Shown here: positions 42,336-51,556 of the stretch, piece after piece
Layout of the letters: each line of letters begins with the position of its first letter
How positions within the stretch are numbered: the stretch's first letter is position 1
Source of the DNA: Candidatus Aphodovivens avistercoris
GTDB taxonomy: Bacteria; Actinomycetota; Coriobacteriia; Coriobacteriales; Eggerthellaceae
Reading direction: 5' to 3'
Length of the DNA: 64,000 bases
Assembly (NCBI GenBank): GCA_018710945.1
Contig: DVIW01000032.1
Coordinates: forward strand, 1 to 64,000
Notes under the pieces: generated by a model
Told to the model about the DNA's origin: nothing
The model's database searches: none
Seen by the model: only the letters and a program-made list of their open reading frames with translations
Translations under genes and position numbers: made by a program

Positions 42336-43229
42336 ATGAAACGCCGCGGCACGCTGATGGGCATCGCCGCCATCCTGTGCTGGAGCCTGATGATCGGGCT
42401 TCTGCGCGCGACCATGGACGCGTTCGGCTCGCAGCTGGGCGGAGCTTTGACCTACACCTTGGGAGCCGCGATGCTGTTCCTGGTTAACCGGCCCACCCCG
42501 CTGCGACGCCTGTCGAAGAGGTTCCTGCTCGCCAGCGGCGCGCTGTTCGTCTCCTACGAGGTGCTGCTGGCGCTTGCCGTGGGTCTCGCAGCCAGCCCCG
42601 CCCAGACGCTCGAGGTGAGCATGCTGAACTACCTGTGGCCCACCTTCACCGTGCTGCTCTGGGCGCTGCTTAACGGCCGGCGGCGAGGCAGGGCGCTGCT
42701 GCGCGTGCTGCCCGGAGCCCTTGTCGCCACCGCAGGCGTGGGCCTTTCGGTGGGCGGGCAGCAGCTGCTGGAGCAGGGCGCGCCGTTCGCGGAGCTTTTC
42801 ATGAACCCGCTGCCCTATGCGCTCGCCGCTGCGGGGGCTCTTCTGTGGGGGCTTTACAACACGGTGACGCCGAAGGTGTCCGACGGAGGCAACGCCATCG
42901 CGTACTTTTTCGTGGCGGTGGCCGCATCGCTTTGGGCTGCGTTTTTCGCGCAAGGCGCCCCGATGCCCCGCTCGATCGCGCCGTCCGACCTAATCCCGCT
43001 CGTCGCCACCGCCGCCGCGATCGCGGCGGGCTACGCGCTATGGGGCCGCGCCATCGTGGAGGGCGACCTTCGCGTGCTCTCCATCGCCTCGTACGCCACG
43101 CCGGTGCTTTCCACCGTCGCCACCACCGTTATCCTGGCAGCGGCTCCCGGGCCGGTGTTCTGGGCGGGTGCCGCGCTGGTGGCCGTAGGCTCGCTTGCCA
43201 GCTGGATGGGATCCCGAAAGGAGCGATGA
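42336..43229 (+). CDS. DMT-superfamily exporter (EamA, YddG-like)
   Basis: A 297-residue membrane protein with ten helices in two EamA repeats (GIAAILCWSLMIGLLR at the start; LLWGLYNTVTPKVSDGGNAIAYF starting the second). The pattern is closest to YddG, an aromatic amino acid exporter, but substrate is inferred. GAAAGGAAA precedes the ATG; it follows the GTPase by 80 bp on the same strand. Confidence 0.85.
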   Translation: MKRRGTLMGIAAILCWSLMIGLLRATMDAFGSQLGGALTYTLGAAMLFLVNRPTPLRRLSKRFLLASGALFVSYEVLLALAVGLAASPAQTLEVSMLNYLWPTFTVLLWALLNGRRRGRALLRVLPGALVATAGVGLSVGGQQLLEQGAPFAELFMNPLPYALAAAGALLWGLYNTVTPKVSDGGNAIAYFFVAVAASLWAAFFAQGAPMPRSIAPSDLIPLVATAAAIAAGYALWGRAIVEGDLRVLSIASYATPVLSTVATTVILAAAPGPVFWAGAALVAVGSLASWMGSRKER

Positions 43230-43448
43230 ACGCGTCGGGCGGCTGCATCGGACGGGGCGATGCAGCGGGCTCGGGCGGCATCCGGGGAAGAACGGTCGGC
43301 TGAAGGCGGGCCGCGGAAGCCCCCCCCCCGAAGCGCTGGATCCGCATTATAACCCGAGGGTGCGCGACGCCTCACGCAACGGCGGTTCCCAACCGCGCCG
43401 CGAAACGCTACCCTTGGGGAAACGCCCATGCGGACAAGGGAGGGGATC

Positions 43449-44588
43449 ATGCGATATCGCGAACTGGGGAGCACGGGCCTGAAGATAAGCGAAATCGGCT
43501 TCGGCGGCGAGTGGATGGACAAGTCGCTTGAAGAGACGCGCGCGGTGGTGGACGCATGCGAGGCGGCGGGCATCAACATCCTGGACTGCTGGATGGCAGA
43601 CCCCACGCGCCGCTCCAATCTGGGGGATGCGCTTGAAGGCCGTCGCGACAAGTGGATCATCCAAGGGCATATCGGATCCACCTGGCAGGACGGCCAGTAC
43701 GTGCGCACGCGCGACATGGACTGGGTGAAGCCGGCCTTCGAGGACCTGCTCGCGCGCTTCCATACCGACTATATGGATATCGGCATGATTCACTTCGTCG
43801 ATAAGACGGATGAATACCACCAGATCATGGACGGGCCGTTTATGGAATACGTGCGTGCGCTGCTGGCAATCGGCGCCATTCGCCACATCGGCCTCTCGAC
43901 GCATAATCCCGACGTTGCCAAGCTGGCGGCTGCCGAGCCTGCCATCGAGGTGGTCATGTTCAGCCTGAACCCCGCCTTCGACATGCTGCCGGCAAGCGAC
44001 GACATCAACGACCTGTTCGGCGACTACAGCGCGACGACCGGCGGCATCAACGCCGATCGGGCCGAGCTCTACGCGCTGTGCGAGCAGACGGGCACCGGGC
44101 TCACCGTGATGAAGCCGTACGCGGGCGGGCGCCTGCTGGCAGCGGACACGTCGCCGTTCGGGGTGGCGCTGACCGCGGCGCAGTGCATCCACTACGCGCT
44201 CACGCGTCCCGCCGTCGCCAGCGTGATGGCGGGTTTCTCGTCGGTGGAGCACGTGGCGGACGCCGCCTCCTACGAGGACGCAACCCCCGACGAGCGCGAC
44301 TACGCCAGCGTGCTGGCGGGCGCGCCGAGCCACGCGTATTTCGGGCAATGCACCTACTGCGGCCACTGCGCGCCCTGCACCGTGGGCATCGACATCGCCA
44401 CGGCGAACAAGTACTACGACTTGGCCGTCATGCAGGACGAGGTGCCCGACTCGCTGCGCGAGCACTATCGCGCGCTCGACGCGACGGCGGCGGACTGCAC
44501 CGCCTGCCGCGCCTGCGAGGAGCGCTGCCCCTTCGGCGTGAAGATCGCCGACAAGATGGGGAAGGCGGCCGAGCTGTTCGGCTGCTAA
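43449..44588 (+). CDS. Aldo/keto reductase with C-terminal 4Fe-4S ferredoxin domain
   Basis: A 379-residue fusion: an AKR barrel (YRELGSTGLKISEIGFGGEW, ILDCWMADP, IGLSTHNPDVAKL) and a ferredoxin-like C-terminus with CTYCGHCAPC and CTACRACEERCPFGV. In the barrel the catalytic tyrosine region is divergent (the usual DTA.xY is LDCWMADP), as in other Fe-S AKRs, so electrons may pass through the cluster. The ATG at 43449 follows GGGAGGGG; the ATG at 43428 is poorer. Confidence 0.88.
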   Translation: MRYRELGSTGLKISEIGFGGEWMDKSLEETRAVVDACEAAGINILDCWMADPTRRSNLGDALEGRRDKWIIQGHIGSTWQDGQYVRTRDMDWVKPAFEDLLARFHTDYMDIGMIHFVDKTDEYHQIMDGPFMEYVRALLAIGAIRHIGLSTHNPDVAKLAAAEPAIEVVMFSLNPAFDMLPASDDINDLFGDYSATTGGINADRAELYALCEQTGTGLTVMKPYAGGRLLAADTSPFGVALTAAQCIHYALTRPAVASVMAGFSSVEHVADAASYEDATPDERDYASVLAGAPSHAYFGQCTYCGHCAPCTVGIDIATANKYYDLAVMQDEVPDSLREHYRALDATAADCTACRACEERCPFGVKIADKMGKAAELFGC

Positions 44589-44700
44589 GGGTACCGGCTC
44601 TCCGCTTGCCACCGCAATCCGGAATGGCAGGACGGCTGCCTTTGCGCTATGCTTAGATGAAGCGCCCGAACTTGCGGCGCGCGTCCGAGAGGAGCAGACG

Positions 44701-45885
44701 ATGGCCTCGTTCCTGGAAGATTTCAGACTCATCAAGCACGCCAATCGGGAGATGTGGGAAGACGTCCGTTCGGGCGCTACCAAACCCTTCCTGCCTTTCG
44801 GGAAGGCGCAGAAGCGCTACGAAGAGGCGCAGCGCCTCGCCGCCGTATGCGAGCGCTACGGCATCCCCTACTTCGAAGCGCCCTACCGGGAATGGGCGCT
44901 CGAGGCGGTGCTCGCGTTCGACCGGGCGAACCCCTACCCCCAAACGCCCTGCACCTTGCCCGAGGACGCCGCCGCGAAGGTGCTCGAAAACTTCGCCGAG
45001 CTCAAGACGGACACCGACTGGACGCACCGGCTGTTCCAGAAACTCGAGAACAGCTGGGGGCTGGACACCTCGTGGAACGAGGCGGGCGAGCTGTACGGCG
45101 CGCTCGTGGACGGTGCGCCGCCGGCGCTCGATCGTCGCGAAACGGCATGCTACTTCGCCCTCGAGGCGGAGGTGTTCGAAAGGATCGCCCCTCCCCCCTT
45201 CAACGTGCGACGCGTGACCTCGTTGCACGCCAACCTGCGCCGCCGCCTTGCCGGAGAGGGGCCCCAAGGGCCGGCGATCGTCGCCGGCAGCGCGCTGCCC
45301 CCGCTGCCCAACCTTACCGCGGCATTCGACCGCGCGCTGCCCTCCGAGCGCATCCTCGCCTGCGAGCGCGCGTTCTGGAAAGCGTTCGGCACGTTCTCGC
45401 GCAACATGAGATTCGCCTACGGGCGGCAGAAAGGGTGGGTGCGCCCTTACCATGGACGCGGGCCCGCCGACGGGCACGCCCTGCGCACCGACTGGGGTCG
45501 CCGCCTCATCCTGCTCTACGGCGAGCTGAACATGCTCACCCACGCCTGCTACGACGACGTATGGAGCCTCGTGCAGGTGGCGGCTGATTTCAGCGCGATG
45601 CTGGACGCGCCCACGACGCGGCGGCTGTTCTTCAAGCCGCAACGGGCCAAACTGTGCCGCTTCACGCCGGAGGAGCGCGGCAGGCGCGACCGAGCCGAGA
45701 AGAAGCGCCACGCCGACGCCATCGCCCGCATCAAGCGCGACGAGGAGCGCGAGGCGCAGCGGCGCGGCGGGATGGGCGGCGCCGCCGACGAGTTCGACGA
45801 GGCGTTCGGTTCCTGCGAATTCGGCAACTCCTACTCCTACGCTTGGTACACCGACCGCGACACCTACAACGACCCCGCTCGCTAG
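44701..45885 (+). CDS. Unknown protein, 394 residues
   Basis: I do not recognise this family. It is soluble, rich in charged and aromatic residues, with conserved-looking blocks around residues 1-45 (FRLIKHANREMWEDVRSG), a central CERAFWKAFGTFSRNMRFAYGRQKGW, and a Lys/Arg/Glu coil (about 325-360) before an acidic, tyrosine-rich end (EFGNSYSYAWY). Cysteines are scattered and there is no membrane segment. GAGAGGAG stands before the ATG. It stands alone between a reductase and a convergent ferredoxin gene. Confidence 0.65.
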   Translation: MASFLEDFRLIKHANREMWEDVRSGATKPFLPFGKAQKRYEEAQRLAAVCERYGIPYFEAPYREWALEAVLAFDRANPYPQTPCTLPEDAAAKVLENFAELKTDTDWTHRLFQKLENSWGLDTSWNEAGELYGALVDGAPPALDRRETACYFALEAEVFERIAPPPFNVRRVTSLHANLRRRLAGEGPQGPAIVAGSALPPLPNLTAAFDRALPSERILACERAFWKAFGTFSRNMRFAYGRQKGWVRPYHGRGPADGHALRTDWGRRLILLYGELNMLTHACYDDVWSLVQVAADFSAMLDAPTTRRLFFKPQRAKLCRFTPEERGRRDRAEKKRHADAIARIKRDEEREAQRRGGMGGAADEFDEAFGSCEFGNSYSYAWYTDRDTYNDPAR

Positions 45886-45914
45886 GCGCGCCGGGCCGCA
45901 GGCCGCGGCCCGGG

Positions 45915-46718
45915 CTACTCGCCGCTGTTCGCCTTCGCGATGTCGGCAAGCCGCACGTGCTCGTTGCAGAAACGTGCGGAGGGGTTCTTCTCGCCCATGG
46001 GCAGGCTGATGGCGTGCGCGGGGCAGGCGTGGATGCAGGCAAGGCATGCGTTGCAGCCCAAGCCTGCCAAGGCGTCGCGGCGGGCGATGCCGCCCTCCAG
46101 GGAGATGCAGCCCGCAGGGCACACGCGCGCGCAAGCGCCGCAGCCGGTGCAGCGGTCCCCGTCGATGCTTAGGAACCCGCCGAGGTCGGGCGCTTCGAAG
46201 CGCATGCCGAAGCGCAGGAACTCCTCGTGCGCGGCGCGGTCGGCATCGGTGACGGGCTCGATCCAGCGCTTGCGCGCGGAGACGTCCGCCTTGATGCGCG
46301 CGAGGTTCTCGTCGATGCGCTTCTCGGGGATGAGCGCGCGCTCCTCGTCCATGTCGAAGCTGGGCAGCCAGTTGTCCACCATCAGCAGCGTGGAGATGTA
46401 GGCGGGCTCGACGCCTGCCGCGCGGGCCTCCTCCTGGGCAAGCTCGACGCCGTTGGCATGGCGGCGCCCGTAGGTCTCGATCAGGTAGAAGTAGGGCGTG
46501 TCGAAGGAGGCGCGGTGGATGAACTCGCGGACCATCGCGGGCATGAGGTGCCCGTACAGGGGGAACACGATGCCGATCGCGTCGTCGGCGTACGCCAACT
46601 CGCCTTCGCGGCGCATCTGCCGCGGGATGCTCACCGGCTGCGCGCCTCCGCCCTCGCCCCCCGCGAGCTCCCGCGCGACGTGCAGGCAGTTGCCCGTCCC
46701 CGTGAAGTAGAAGATCAT
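45915..46718 (-). CDS. EFR1-family flavodoxin/ferredoxin protein
   Basis: The 267-residue protein joins an N-terminal flavodoxin-like domain (IFYFTGTGNCLHVAREL) to two 4Fe-4S clusters near the C-terminus (CTGCGACARVCPAGC and CNACLACIHACPAHA). Such proteins carry low-potential electrons in anaerobes. An AAGGGGGCGGG site is just before the ATG at 46718; the longer frame is shadow. It has no operon partner. Confidence 0.92.
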   Translation of the reverse strand: MIFYFTGTGNCLHVARELAGGEGGGAQPVSIPRQMRREGELAYADDAIGIVFPLYGHLMPAMVREFIHRASFDTPYFYLIETYGRRHANGVELAQEEARAAGVEPAYISTLLMVDNWLPSFDMDEERALIPEKRIDENLARIKADVSARKRWIEPVTDADRAAHEEFLRFGMRFEAPDLGGFLSIDGDRCTGCGACARVCPAGCISLEGGIARRDALAGLGCNACLACIHACPAHAISLPMGEKNPSARFCNEHVRLADIAKANSGE

Positions 46719-47179
46719 ACCCGCCCCCTTTTCCGCCGCCGCGCATGCGGCGCGGGATCGCGACATCGGCTCGATCCGGCTCGAAGCGAGGCGGGAACCC
46801 CGCTCCTTGCGCGAACCGCTTTCGCCGACCATGATAGCGGTTCCGCCCCCGCCGGGGCAGTGCCGGTTGGTTGGCGGGGATGCCACCTTAGGGTTTCCAC
46901 GTGCGGCGCGGCGAGGGCGAAGGGCGGGCGGAACCGCCTTACCTTGGAGTCTGCGTCCCTCGCTCGCGTCCCTTTCGCCATGCGGGGACGGCGCGGCGGG
47001 CTATCCACCACGCCGCTGCAGGGCAAGGGTCGAGCATGCTCCAAGCGCATACTGGGATAGGCATCCGGCATTGTACTTCGCCGCGCCGCGCCCGCACAAT
47101 GAAGGCCGTCGGATGGCGAAAAGCCATCGCTTGAGACTGGCGATGCGCGGGACGATCCGCGCAGGAGGAGAGGTGAGAC
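46719..47179. other. Divergent region, EFR1 ferredoxin / aldo-keto reductase
   Basis: No gene is supported. The right end has the promoter of the AKR gene (ATACTGGGA at 47049, TTGTAC and CACAAT at 47071-47100). The left two thirds are GC-rich and contain ACCTTAGGGT and ACCTTGGAGT, about 70 bp apart, which resemble MerR-type half promoters, but no MerR gene is nearby. Confidence 0.45.
47049..47100 (+). promoter_or_regulatory. Promoter and operator half-site of aldo/keto reductase 1
   Basis: ATACTGGGA (47049-47057), then TTGTAC (47071-47076), 18-bp spacer and CACAAT (47095-47100). The same arrangement, including the first seven spacer bases, recurs before the second AKR gene at 49061-49112. 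Confidence 0.6.
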
Positions 47180-48034
47180 ATGGAGTACGTGGAGCTTGCA
47201 AACGGCATCCAGATGCCGCAGCTGGGATACGGCGTGTTCCAGATCGACGACACCGAGGCGCAGCGCTGCGTGGGCAATGCCCTCAAAGCGGGGTACCGCC
47301 TGATCGACACGGCGCAAGCGTACGGCAACGAGCGCGGCGTGGGAGCCGCCGTCGCGGAAAGCGGCATCGCGCGCGACGAGCTTTTCGTCGTGAGCAAGGT
47401 GTGGGTGTCCGAGTACGGCGAGGGCCGCACCTACGACTCCATCAGGCGATCACTGGACCTTCTGGGCCTCGAGCAGATCGACCTCATGCTGCTGCATCAG
47501 GCCTACAACGACTACCACGCGGCGTGGCGCGACATGGAGCGCGCCTATGACGACGGGCTGGTGCGCGCTATCGGCGTGTCGAACTTCGACCCGATGCGCC
47601 TGATCGACCTGTGCACGTTCTCCCGTGTGGCTCCCATGGTCAACCAGATCGAGACGCACGCGTTCTGGCAGCAGCGCGCCGCGCACGCCAACATGGAGCA
47701 GCTCGGCGTGGCCCACATGGGCTGGGGCCCGTTCGCCGAGGGAGCCAACGGATTCTTCGAGAACCCGCTTTTGGCGGAGATCGCTGCAAAGCATGGCAAG
47801 AGCGTGGGGCAGGTGGCGCTGCGCTATCAGTTGGACCAAGGCGTCATCGTCATCCCCAAGACCGTGCGCGCCGAGCGCATGGCCGAGAACTTCGACGTGT
47901 TCGACTTTGCGCTGGACGATGACGACCGTGAGAAGATCGCCGAGCTCGATTGCGGGCGGTCGCTGTGCTTTGACCATACCGACGCCCAGCTCATCGGAGG
48001 ACTGCTGAAGATGGTGAAAGGGCAGATCGGCTAG
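47180..48034 (+). CDS. Aldo/keto reductase (AKR1), 2,5-diketogluconate-reductase type
   Basis: A 284-residue AKR: NGIQMPQLGYGVFQI, GYRLIDTAQAYGNE with catalytic Asp and Tyr, SKVWVSEYG with the Lys, LHQAYNDYHA, IGVSNF, VNQIETHAFWQ, NADPH part VIPKTVRAERM. Substrate unknown; short-chain ketones or sugars are typical. GGAGGAGAGG is before the ATG. The convergent LysR gene ends 11 bp after it. Confidence 0.93.
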   Translation: MEYVELANGIQMPQLGYGVFQIDDTEAQRCVGNALKAGYRLIDTAQAYGNERGVGAAVAESGIARDELFVVSKVWVSEYGEGRTYDSIRRSLDLLGLEQIDLMLLHQAYNDYHAAWRDMERAYDDGLVRAIGVSNFDPMRLIDLCTFSRVAPMVNQIETHAFWQQRAAHANMEQLGVAHMGWGPFAEGANGFFENPLLAEIAAKHGKSVGQVALRYQLDQGVIVIPKTVRAERMAENFDVFDFALDDDDREKIAELDCGRSLCFDHTDAQLIGGLLKMVKGQIG

Positions 48035-48044
48035 CTCCCCGACC

Positions 48045-48971
48045 CTAGCTCCCAGCCCTCTCGCAGCCTCCCGCGCCGAAATCCGCGACGGCCGAGCGGG
48101 CAGCAGACGTGTCGGCACCGCACCGCCGCAGCGCCGACACGATGGCGGCCACCGCCTGCGGCGCGTCGAGCAGCGCCACCGCATAGAACGTCGCGTGCGC
48201 GTCCGCATCCTGGATGGGGATGCGCACGCGATCCGGCTCCCCGCCAAAGGAACGCTCGAACTCCGACACGTCGGTGACGAAGCCCGGGAGGTCGGATGTG
48301 CGGATGAGCTGCGCGAGCACCGTCGGGTCGTTCTGCTCGATGAAGCGCGCGTTGGGCATGGCGCGACGCACCATATCGCCCCAGAAGCCCACTTCCGCGC
48401 TCATGAGGAAGGTGCGCCCGTCGAGGTCGGCGGCGCGCACGCTCGTACGGGAGGCAAGCTCGTCGTCGGCGCGCACATACGCGAACAGGTTCTCAACCAT
48501 GAACGGCGTGCACGCCACGTTCGGAAGGCCGAGGGGGCGGCGCGTGATGACGATGTCGGCCGAGCGGTCGAACAGGCGCCGTTCCGCCTCGCGCCCATCG
48601 TCCACCAGCTCGGAGGTGAGTATGGTTCCGGGGAAGCGCCCCACCACCTGAGCGGTGAGCCGCCACACCGGCGCCGGCGCCACCGACACCACGTGGATGG
48701 TGCGCTTCTTGCGCGCGATCTCGTCAAACGCATCGCGCATGCGCCGTTCTTCTGCCAGGATGGCCCGCGCGTGGGAGAGCGCGCGACGCCCCTCGTCGTT
48801 GAGCTCCACGCGGTTGCGCGTGCGCGAGAACAGCTCGCAGCCCAGTTCGCGCTCGAGCGCGCGCATCGAGCGACTGACGGAGGGCTGCGAGGTGTGCAGC
48901 GCCTCCGCTGCTGCCGAGAACGTGCCCTCGCGCGCGATGGCCTCAAGCTGGCGCAGCTGCTCGAACTCCAT
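48045..48971 (-). CDS. LysR-family transcriptional regulator
   Basis: The 308-residue protein has the N-terminal winged helix (FEQLRQLEAIAREGTFSAAAEALHTSQPSVSRSM) and a periplasmic-binding-like effector domain. It is between two aldo/keto reductase genes with matching promoter elements and is divergent from the second, so it probably controls both and itself. The effector may be a carbonyl compound (inference). Confidence 0.92.
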   Translation of the reverse strand: MEFEQLRQLEAIAREGTFSAAAEALHTSQPSVSRSMRALERELGCELFSRTRNRVELNDEGRRALSHARAILAEERRMRDAFDEIARKKRTIHVVSVAPAPVWRLTAQVVGRFPGTILTSELVDDGREAERRLFDRSADIVITRRPLGLPNVACTPFMVENLFAYVRADDELASRTSVRAADLDGRTFLMSAEVGFWGDMVRRAMPNARFIEQNDPTVLAQLIRTSDLPGFVTDVSEFERSFGGEPDRVRIPIQDADAHATFYAVALLDAPQAVAAIVSALRRCGADTSAARSAVADFGAGGCERAGS

Positions 48972-49040
48972 GGACGCCTCCTTCTGTCAGCTGTCGCGCG
49001 CCTTTCGACGCGTCGCGCGCCCCGCATCGCGACTGCCTGT

Positions 49041-49069
49041 TCCCAGTATACGTTGCACGCATACTGGGA
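49041..49069. promoter_or_regulatory. Palindromic operator between lysR and aldo/keto reductase 2
   Basis: TCCCAGTAT (49041-49049) and its complement ATACTGGGA (49061-49069), 11 bp apart, in the divergent promoter. The right half recurs before aldo/keto reductase 1. T-N11-A-type palindromes are typical of LysR binding sites. Confidence 0.6.
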
Positions 49070-49082
49070 TGGTCTCTCGGCA

Positions 49083-49112
49083 TTGCACTTCGCCGTCGGG
49101 CGGTCGCACAAT
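49083..49112 (+). promoter_or_regulatory. Promoter of aldo/keto reductase 2
   Basis: TTGCAC, 18-bp spacer and CACAAT; the first seven spacer bases (TTCGCCG) and both boxes match the promoter of the first AKR gene. Confidence 0.6.
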
Positions 49113-49187
49113 GGAACCGTCGAACGAACGGTCGCGTGCCCCTTCTCGAGCGCGCGACCGCATTCAACCGGAAAGGAGTTCCGCTTC

Positions 49188-50051
49188 ATGAACATCGAAA
49201 CAGCAAGGCTCAACGACGGTGTGGACATCCCCGTCTACGGATTCGGCACGTACCAGATCCCTGCCGACGGCAGCGCGTATCGGGCGGTCAGGGAAGCGCT
49301 CGACCTCGGCATCCGGCACATCGACACCGCCGTCGCCTACTTCAACGAGCAGGAAGTCGGGCGAGCCGTCCGCGAAAGCGGCATCCCACGCGAGGAGATC
49401 TTCGTGACCAGCAAGCTCTGGCTTCAGGACTACGGCCGTGAGGCTGCGCGAAAGGGTATCGAGACCTCCCTGCGCAAGCTGGGGCTCGACTATGTGGATC
49501 TCTACCTGATCCATCAGCCCTACGGTGATGTGCCTGGCGCATGGCAGGCGATGGAGGAGGCCAAGGCGGACGGCAAGATCCGCTCCATCGGCGTGAGCAA
49601 CATGACTCCGGCCATCTGGAGCGCCTTCGTGCCGCAGTTCGACACCATGCCGTCCGTCAACCAGGTGGAGTTCAACCCCTACTTCCAGCAAAGGGAGCTT
49701 CGCGCCATCATGGCGAAGGAGAACGTCAGGCTTGAGAGCTGGGGGCCGCTGGCCCAGGGCAACAAGGACCTGTTCTCCGAGCCTGCGATCCAGCGCATCG
49801 CCGAAGCCCACGGAAAGAACGCCGCGCAGGTCATCCTGCGCTTCGAGTGCCAGGAAGGCGCCATCATCTTCCCGAAGTCCACGAACCCCGAGCGCATCAA
49901 GAGCAACATGGACATCTTCGACTTCGCCTTGACCGACGAGGAGATGGACGCGATGCGCGCGCTTGACAAGGGCAAGGGAAGCCACGATCCGGATGCGCCG
50001 GGCGTCGCGGAGTTCCTCATCAGCGCCTTCGACGTCCACGCAAACGATTAA
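49188..50051 (+). CDS. Aldo/keto reductase (AKR2), 2,5-diketogluconate-reductase type
   Basis: A 287-residue AKR: DGVDIPVYGFGTYQI, GIRHIDTAVAYFNE (the tyrosine is followed by phenylalanine), TSKLWLQDYG, LIHQPYGDVPG, IGVSNM, VNQVEFNPYFQ and FPKSTNPERIKSN for NADPH. It is related to but clearly distinct from AKR1 2 kb away. AAAGGAG is 9 nt before the ATG at 49188. Very likely regulated by the divergent LysR. Confidence 0.93.
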   Translation: MNIETARLNDGVDIPVYGFGTYQIPADGSAYRAVREALDLGIRHIDTAVAYFNEQEVGRAVRESGIPREEIFVTSKLWLQDYGREAARKGIETSLRKLGLDYVDLYLIHQPYGDVPGAWQAMEEAKADGKIRSIGVSNMTPAIWSAFVPQFDTMPSVNQVEFNPYFQQRELRAIMAKENVRLESWGPLAQGNKDLFSEPAIQRIAEAHGKNAAQVILRFECQEGAIIFPKSTNPERIKSNMDIFDFALTDEEMDAMRALDKGKGSHDPDAPGVAEFLISAFDVHAND

Positions 50052-50140
50052 CGCTGCGCTGGCGGCAGCACGCAGGCCGTCCGGTCGCTTGCGGCGGTCG
50101 CCCCGTTAACGCAGGTGCGCCTCTTGACCGCCGAACAAGC

Positions 50141-50178
50141 GAAAGGCCGCCCCTCGCAGCATCGAGGGGCGGCCTTTC
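50141..50178. terminator. Bidirectional terminator hairpin between AKR2 and nitroreductase
   Basis: GAAAGGCCGCCCCTCG pairs with its exact complement (50141-50156 / 50163-50178), loop 6 nt; the stem base provides A and T on each side. It separates convergent genes. Confidence 0.7.
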
Positions 50179-50238
50179 AGCAGAAACGGTGCTGCACAGC
50201 GCACGGCGCCGCAGACTGTTTGCCGGGCGAAACCCTTA

Positions 50239-50772
50239 TCAGAACGTCTCGCGCACGACGAACTGGTCGAGGTCCTTGCGCTTGGCGTGCTGCGGGCCGG
50301 GCTCGGCGGCGCAGTGACCCACCATGAACAGCTCGACCAGACGGTAGCTTTCCGGCACGTTGAAGCGCTCGCGCACCGCGCGCGGATCGAACGCGCCCAC
50401 CCAGCAGCTGCCCAGCCCCAAGCTGGCGGCGGCGTTCTCCATGTTCGTCAGCGCGATGGTGGTGTCGATGTCGCCGAAGTCGCAGGTCTCGGGGCCGTGG
50501 TCAGGTGTGGGGTGGCTCGACTCGTCGTGGTCGTAGGCGGCGATGATCACCGTCGGGGCGCCGTAGCGGCACTTCGTGCACTCGTCGATCTTCGCCAGGC
50601 CCTCGGCGCTCTGCACCACGCACAGGCGCAGCGGCTGCAGATTGCGCGCTGGCGGCGACTTCCGCGCCGCCTCCAAGATGACGCCCAGCTGCTCGTCGGT
50701 CAGCTGGGTCTCCCCGAACTGGCGGCACGAGTAGCGGTGCCCCAGCAGGGTAAGGTAGCTGTTCTTTTCCAT
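50239..50772 (-). CDS. Nitroreductase-family flavoprotein
   Basis: The 177-residue FMN protein has HRYSCRQF, ARKSPPARNLQP, and GSCWVGAFDP, typical of nitroreductases. Two cysteines in the middle (CTKC) and HDESSHPTPDHG are less usual. Substrates could include quinones or nitro compounds. A probable divergent promoter region of 207 bp separates it from the PNPOx gene. Confidence 0.9.
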   Translation of the reverse strand: MEKNSYLTLLGHRYSCRQFGETQLTDEQLGVILEAARKSPPARNLQPLRLCVVQSAEGLAKIDECTKCRYGAPTVIIAAYDHDESSHPTPDHGPETCDFGDIDTTIALTNMENAAASLGLGSCWVGAFDPRAVRERFNVPESYRLVELFMVGHCAAEPGPQHAKRKDLDQFVVRETF

Positions 50773-50909
50773 ACGGGCCTCCCGTCATCGGGTTTGCGCT
50801 TGCGAACCCATTATCCTCCAAAAACGGCAGGGTGCGCGCTACTGCATGGAGCAAAGCGTACGGAAACGCAGCGCATCCGCCCTCCTGGCCGCATACCGAG
50901 CACGGAAAC

Positions 50910-50938
50910 TTGCCTGCTGCGCAGAAGGGCCGTACAAT
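50910..50938 (+). promoter_or_regulatory. Promoter of the PNPOx-like gene
   Basis: TTGCCT, 17-bp spacer, TACAAT, ending 41 bp before the GTG at 50980. Confidence 0.55.
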
Positions 50939-50979
50939 GGGAATCCGACGTTCGATCGCGGCGAAAAGAGGAGGGCTCG

Positions 50980-51492
50980 GTGGAATTTCGACCGATGAGA
51001 AGGAAGAAGCAGGAGCTGCCGCAGGAGGAAGCCGTTGCGATTCTGCGGCGCGGCACGTCGGGCGTGCTGGCGCTGGCAGGTGACGGCGGCTACCCCTACG
51101 CAGTGCCGCTGAGCTACGCCTATGACGGGGAAGGTGGCGAGCTCGGGCGCCTTATCTTCCACAGCGCTGCGGCGGGCCACAAAGTTGATGCGATTGCGCG
51201 CGACGATCGCGCCTCGTTCTGCGTCATCGACCAGGACGACGTGGCGCCCGAAAAGTTCACCACGCGCTTCCGCAGTGTCATCACGTTCGGACGCATCCGC
51301 GTGCTGAGCGACCCCGCCGAGAAGCGCGCTGCCATCGAGCTGCTGAGCCGCCGCTACGCGCCCGACATGCCGCGCGAAGCCGAAGCCGCCGAGATCGAGC
51401 GCTTCTGGAACGCGCTGCTCATGTTCGAACTGCGCATCGAGCATCTTTCCGGCAAGGAGGCCATCGAGCTCACGCACGAGCGGAAGAGGTAG
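50980..51492 (+). CDS. Pyridoxamine 5'-phosphate oxidase-family flavoprotein (NimA-like)
   Basis: A 170-residue split-barrel protein: RRGTSGVLALAGDGGYPYAVPLSY, YDGEGGELGRLIFHSAAAGHKVD, ASFCVID, FRSVITFGRIR. Nim-type members reduce 5-nitroimidazoles or act in redox protection; true PNPOx is longer. The start is GTG at 50980 because AGAGGAGG is 5 nt before it. Confidence 0.85.
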   Translation: MEFRPMRRKKQELPQEEAVAILRRGTSGVLALAGDGGYPYAVPLSYAYDGEGGELGRLIFHSAAAGHKVDAIARDDRASFCVIDQDDVAPEKFTTRFRSVITFGRIRVLSDPAEKRAAIELLSRRYAPDMPREAEAAEIERFWNALLMFELRIEHLSGKEAIELTHERKR

Positions 51493-51556
51493 CGGCCCCA
51501 CCTGCGAGGCGCCCGTGCTCCCCGCGGCACCCCGCCCCCTCCCTGAACTGCAGCCG

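Noticed and set aside
46880-46960. MerR-type promoter ACCTTAGGGT / ACCTTGGAGT
   Set aside because: The two half-like sites are far apart and no MerR gene is nearby; chance match.
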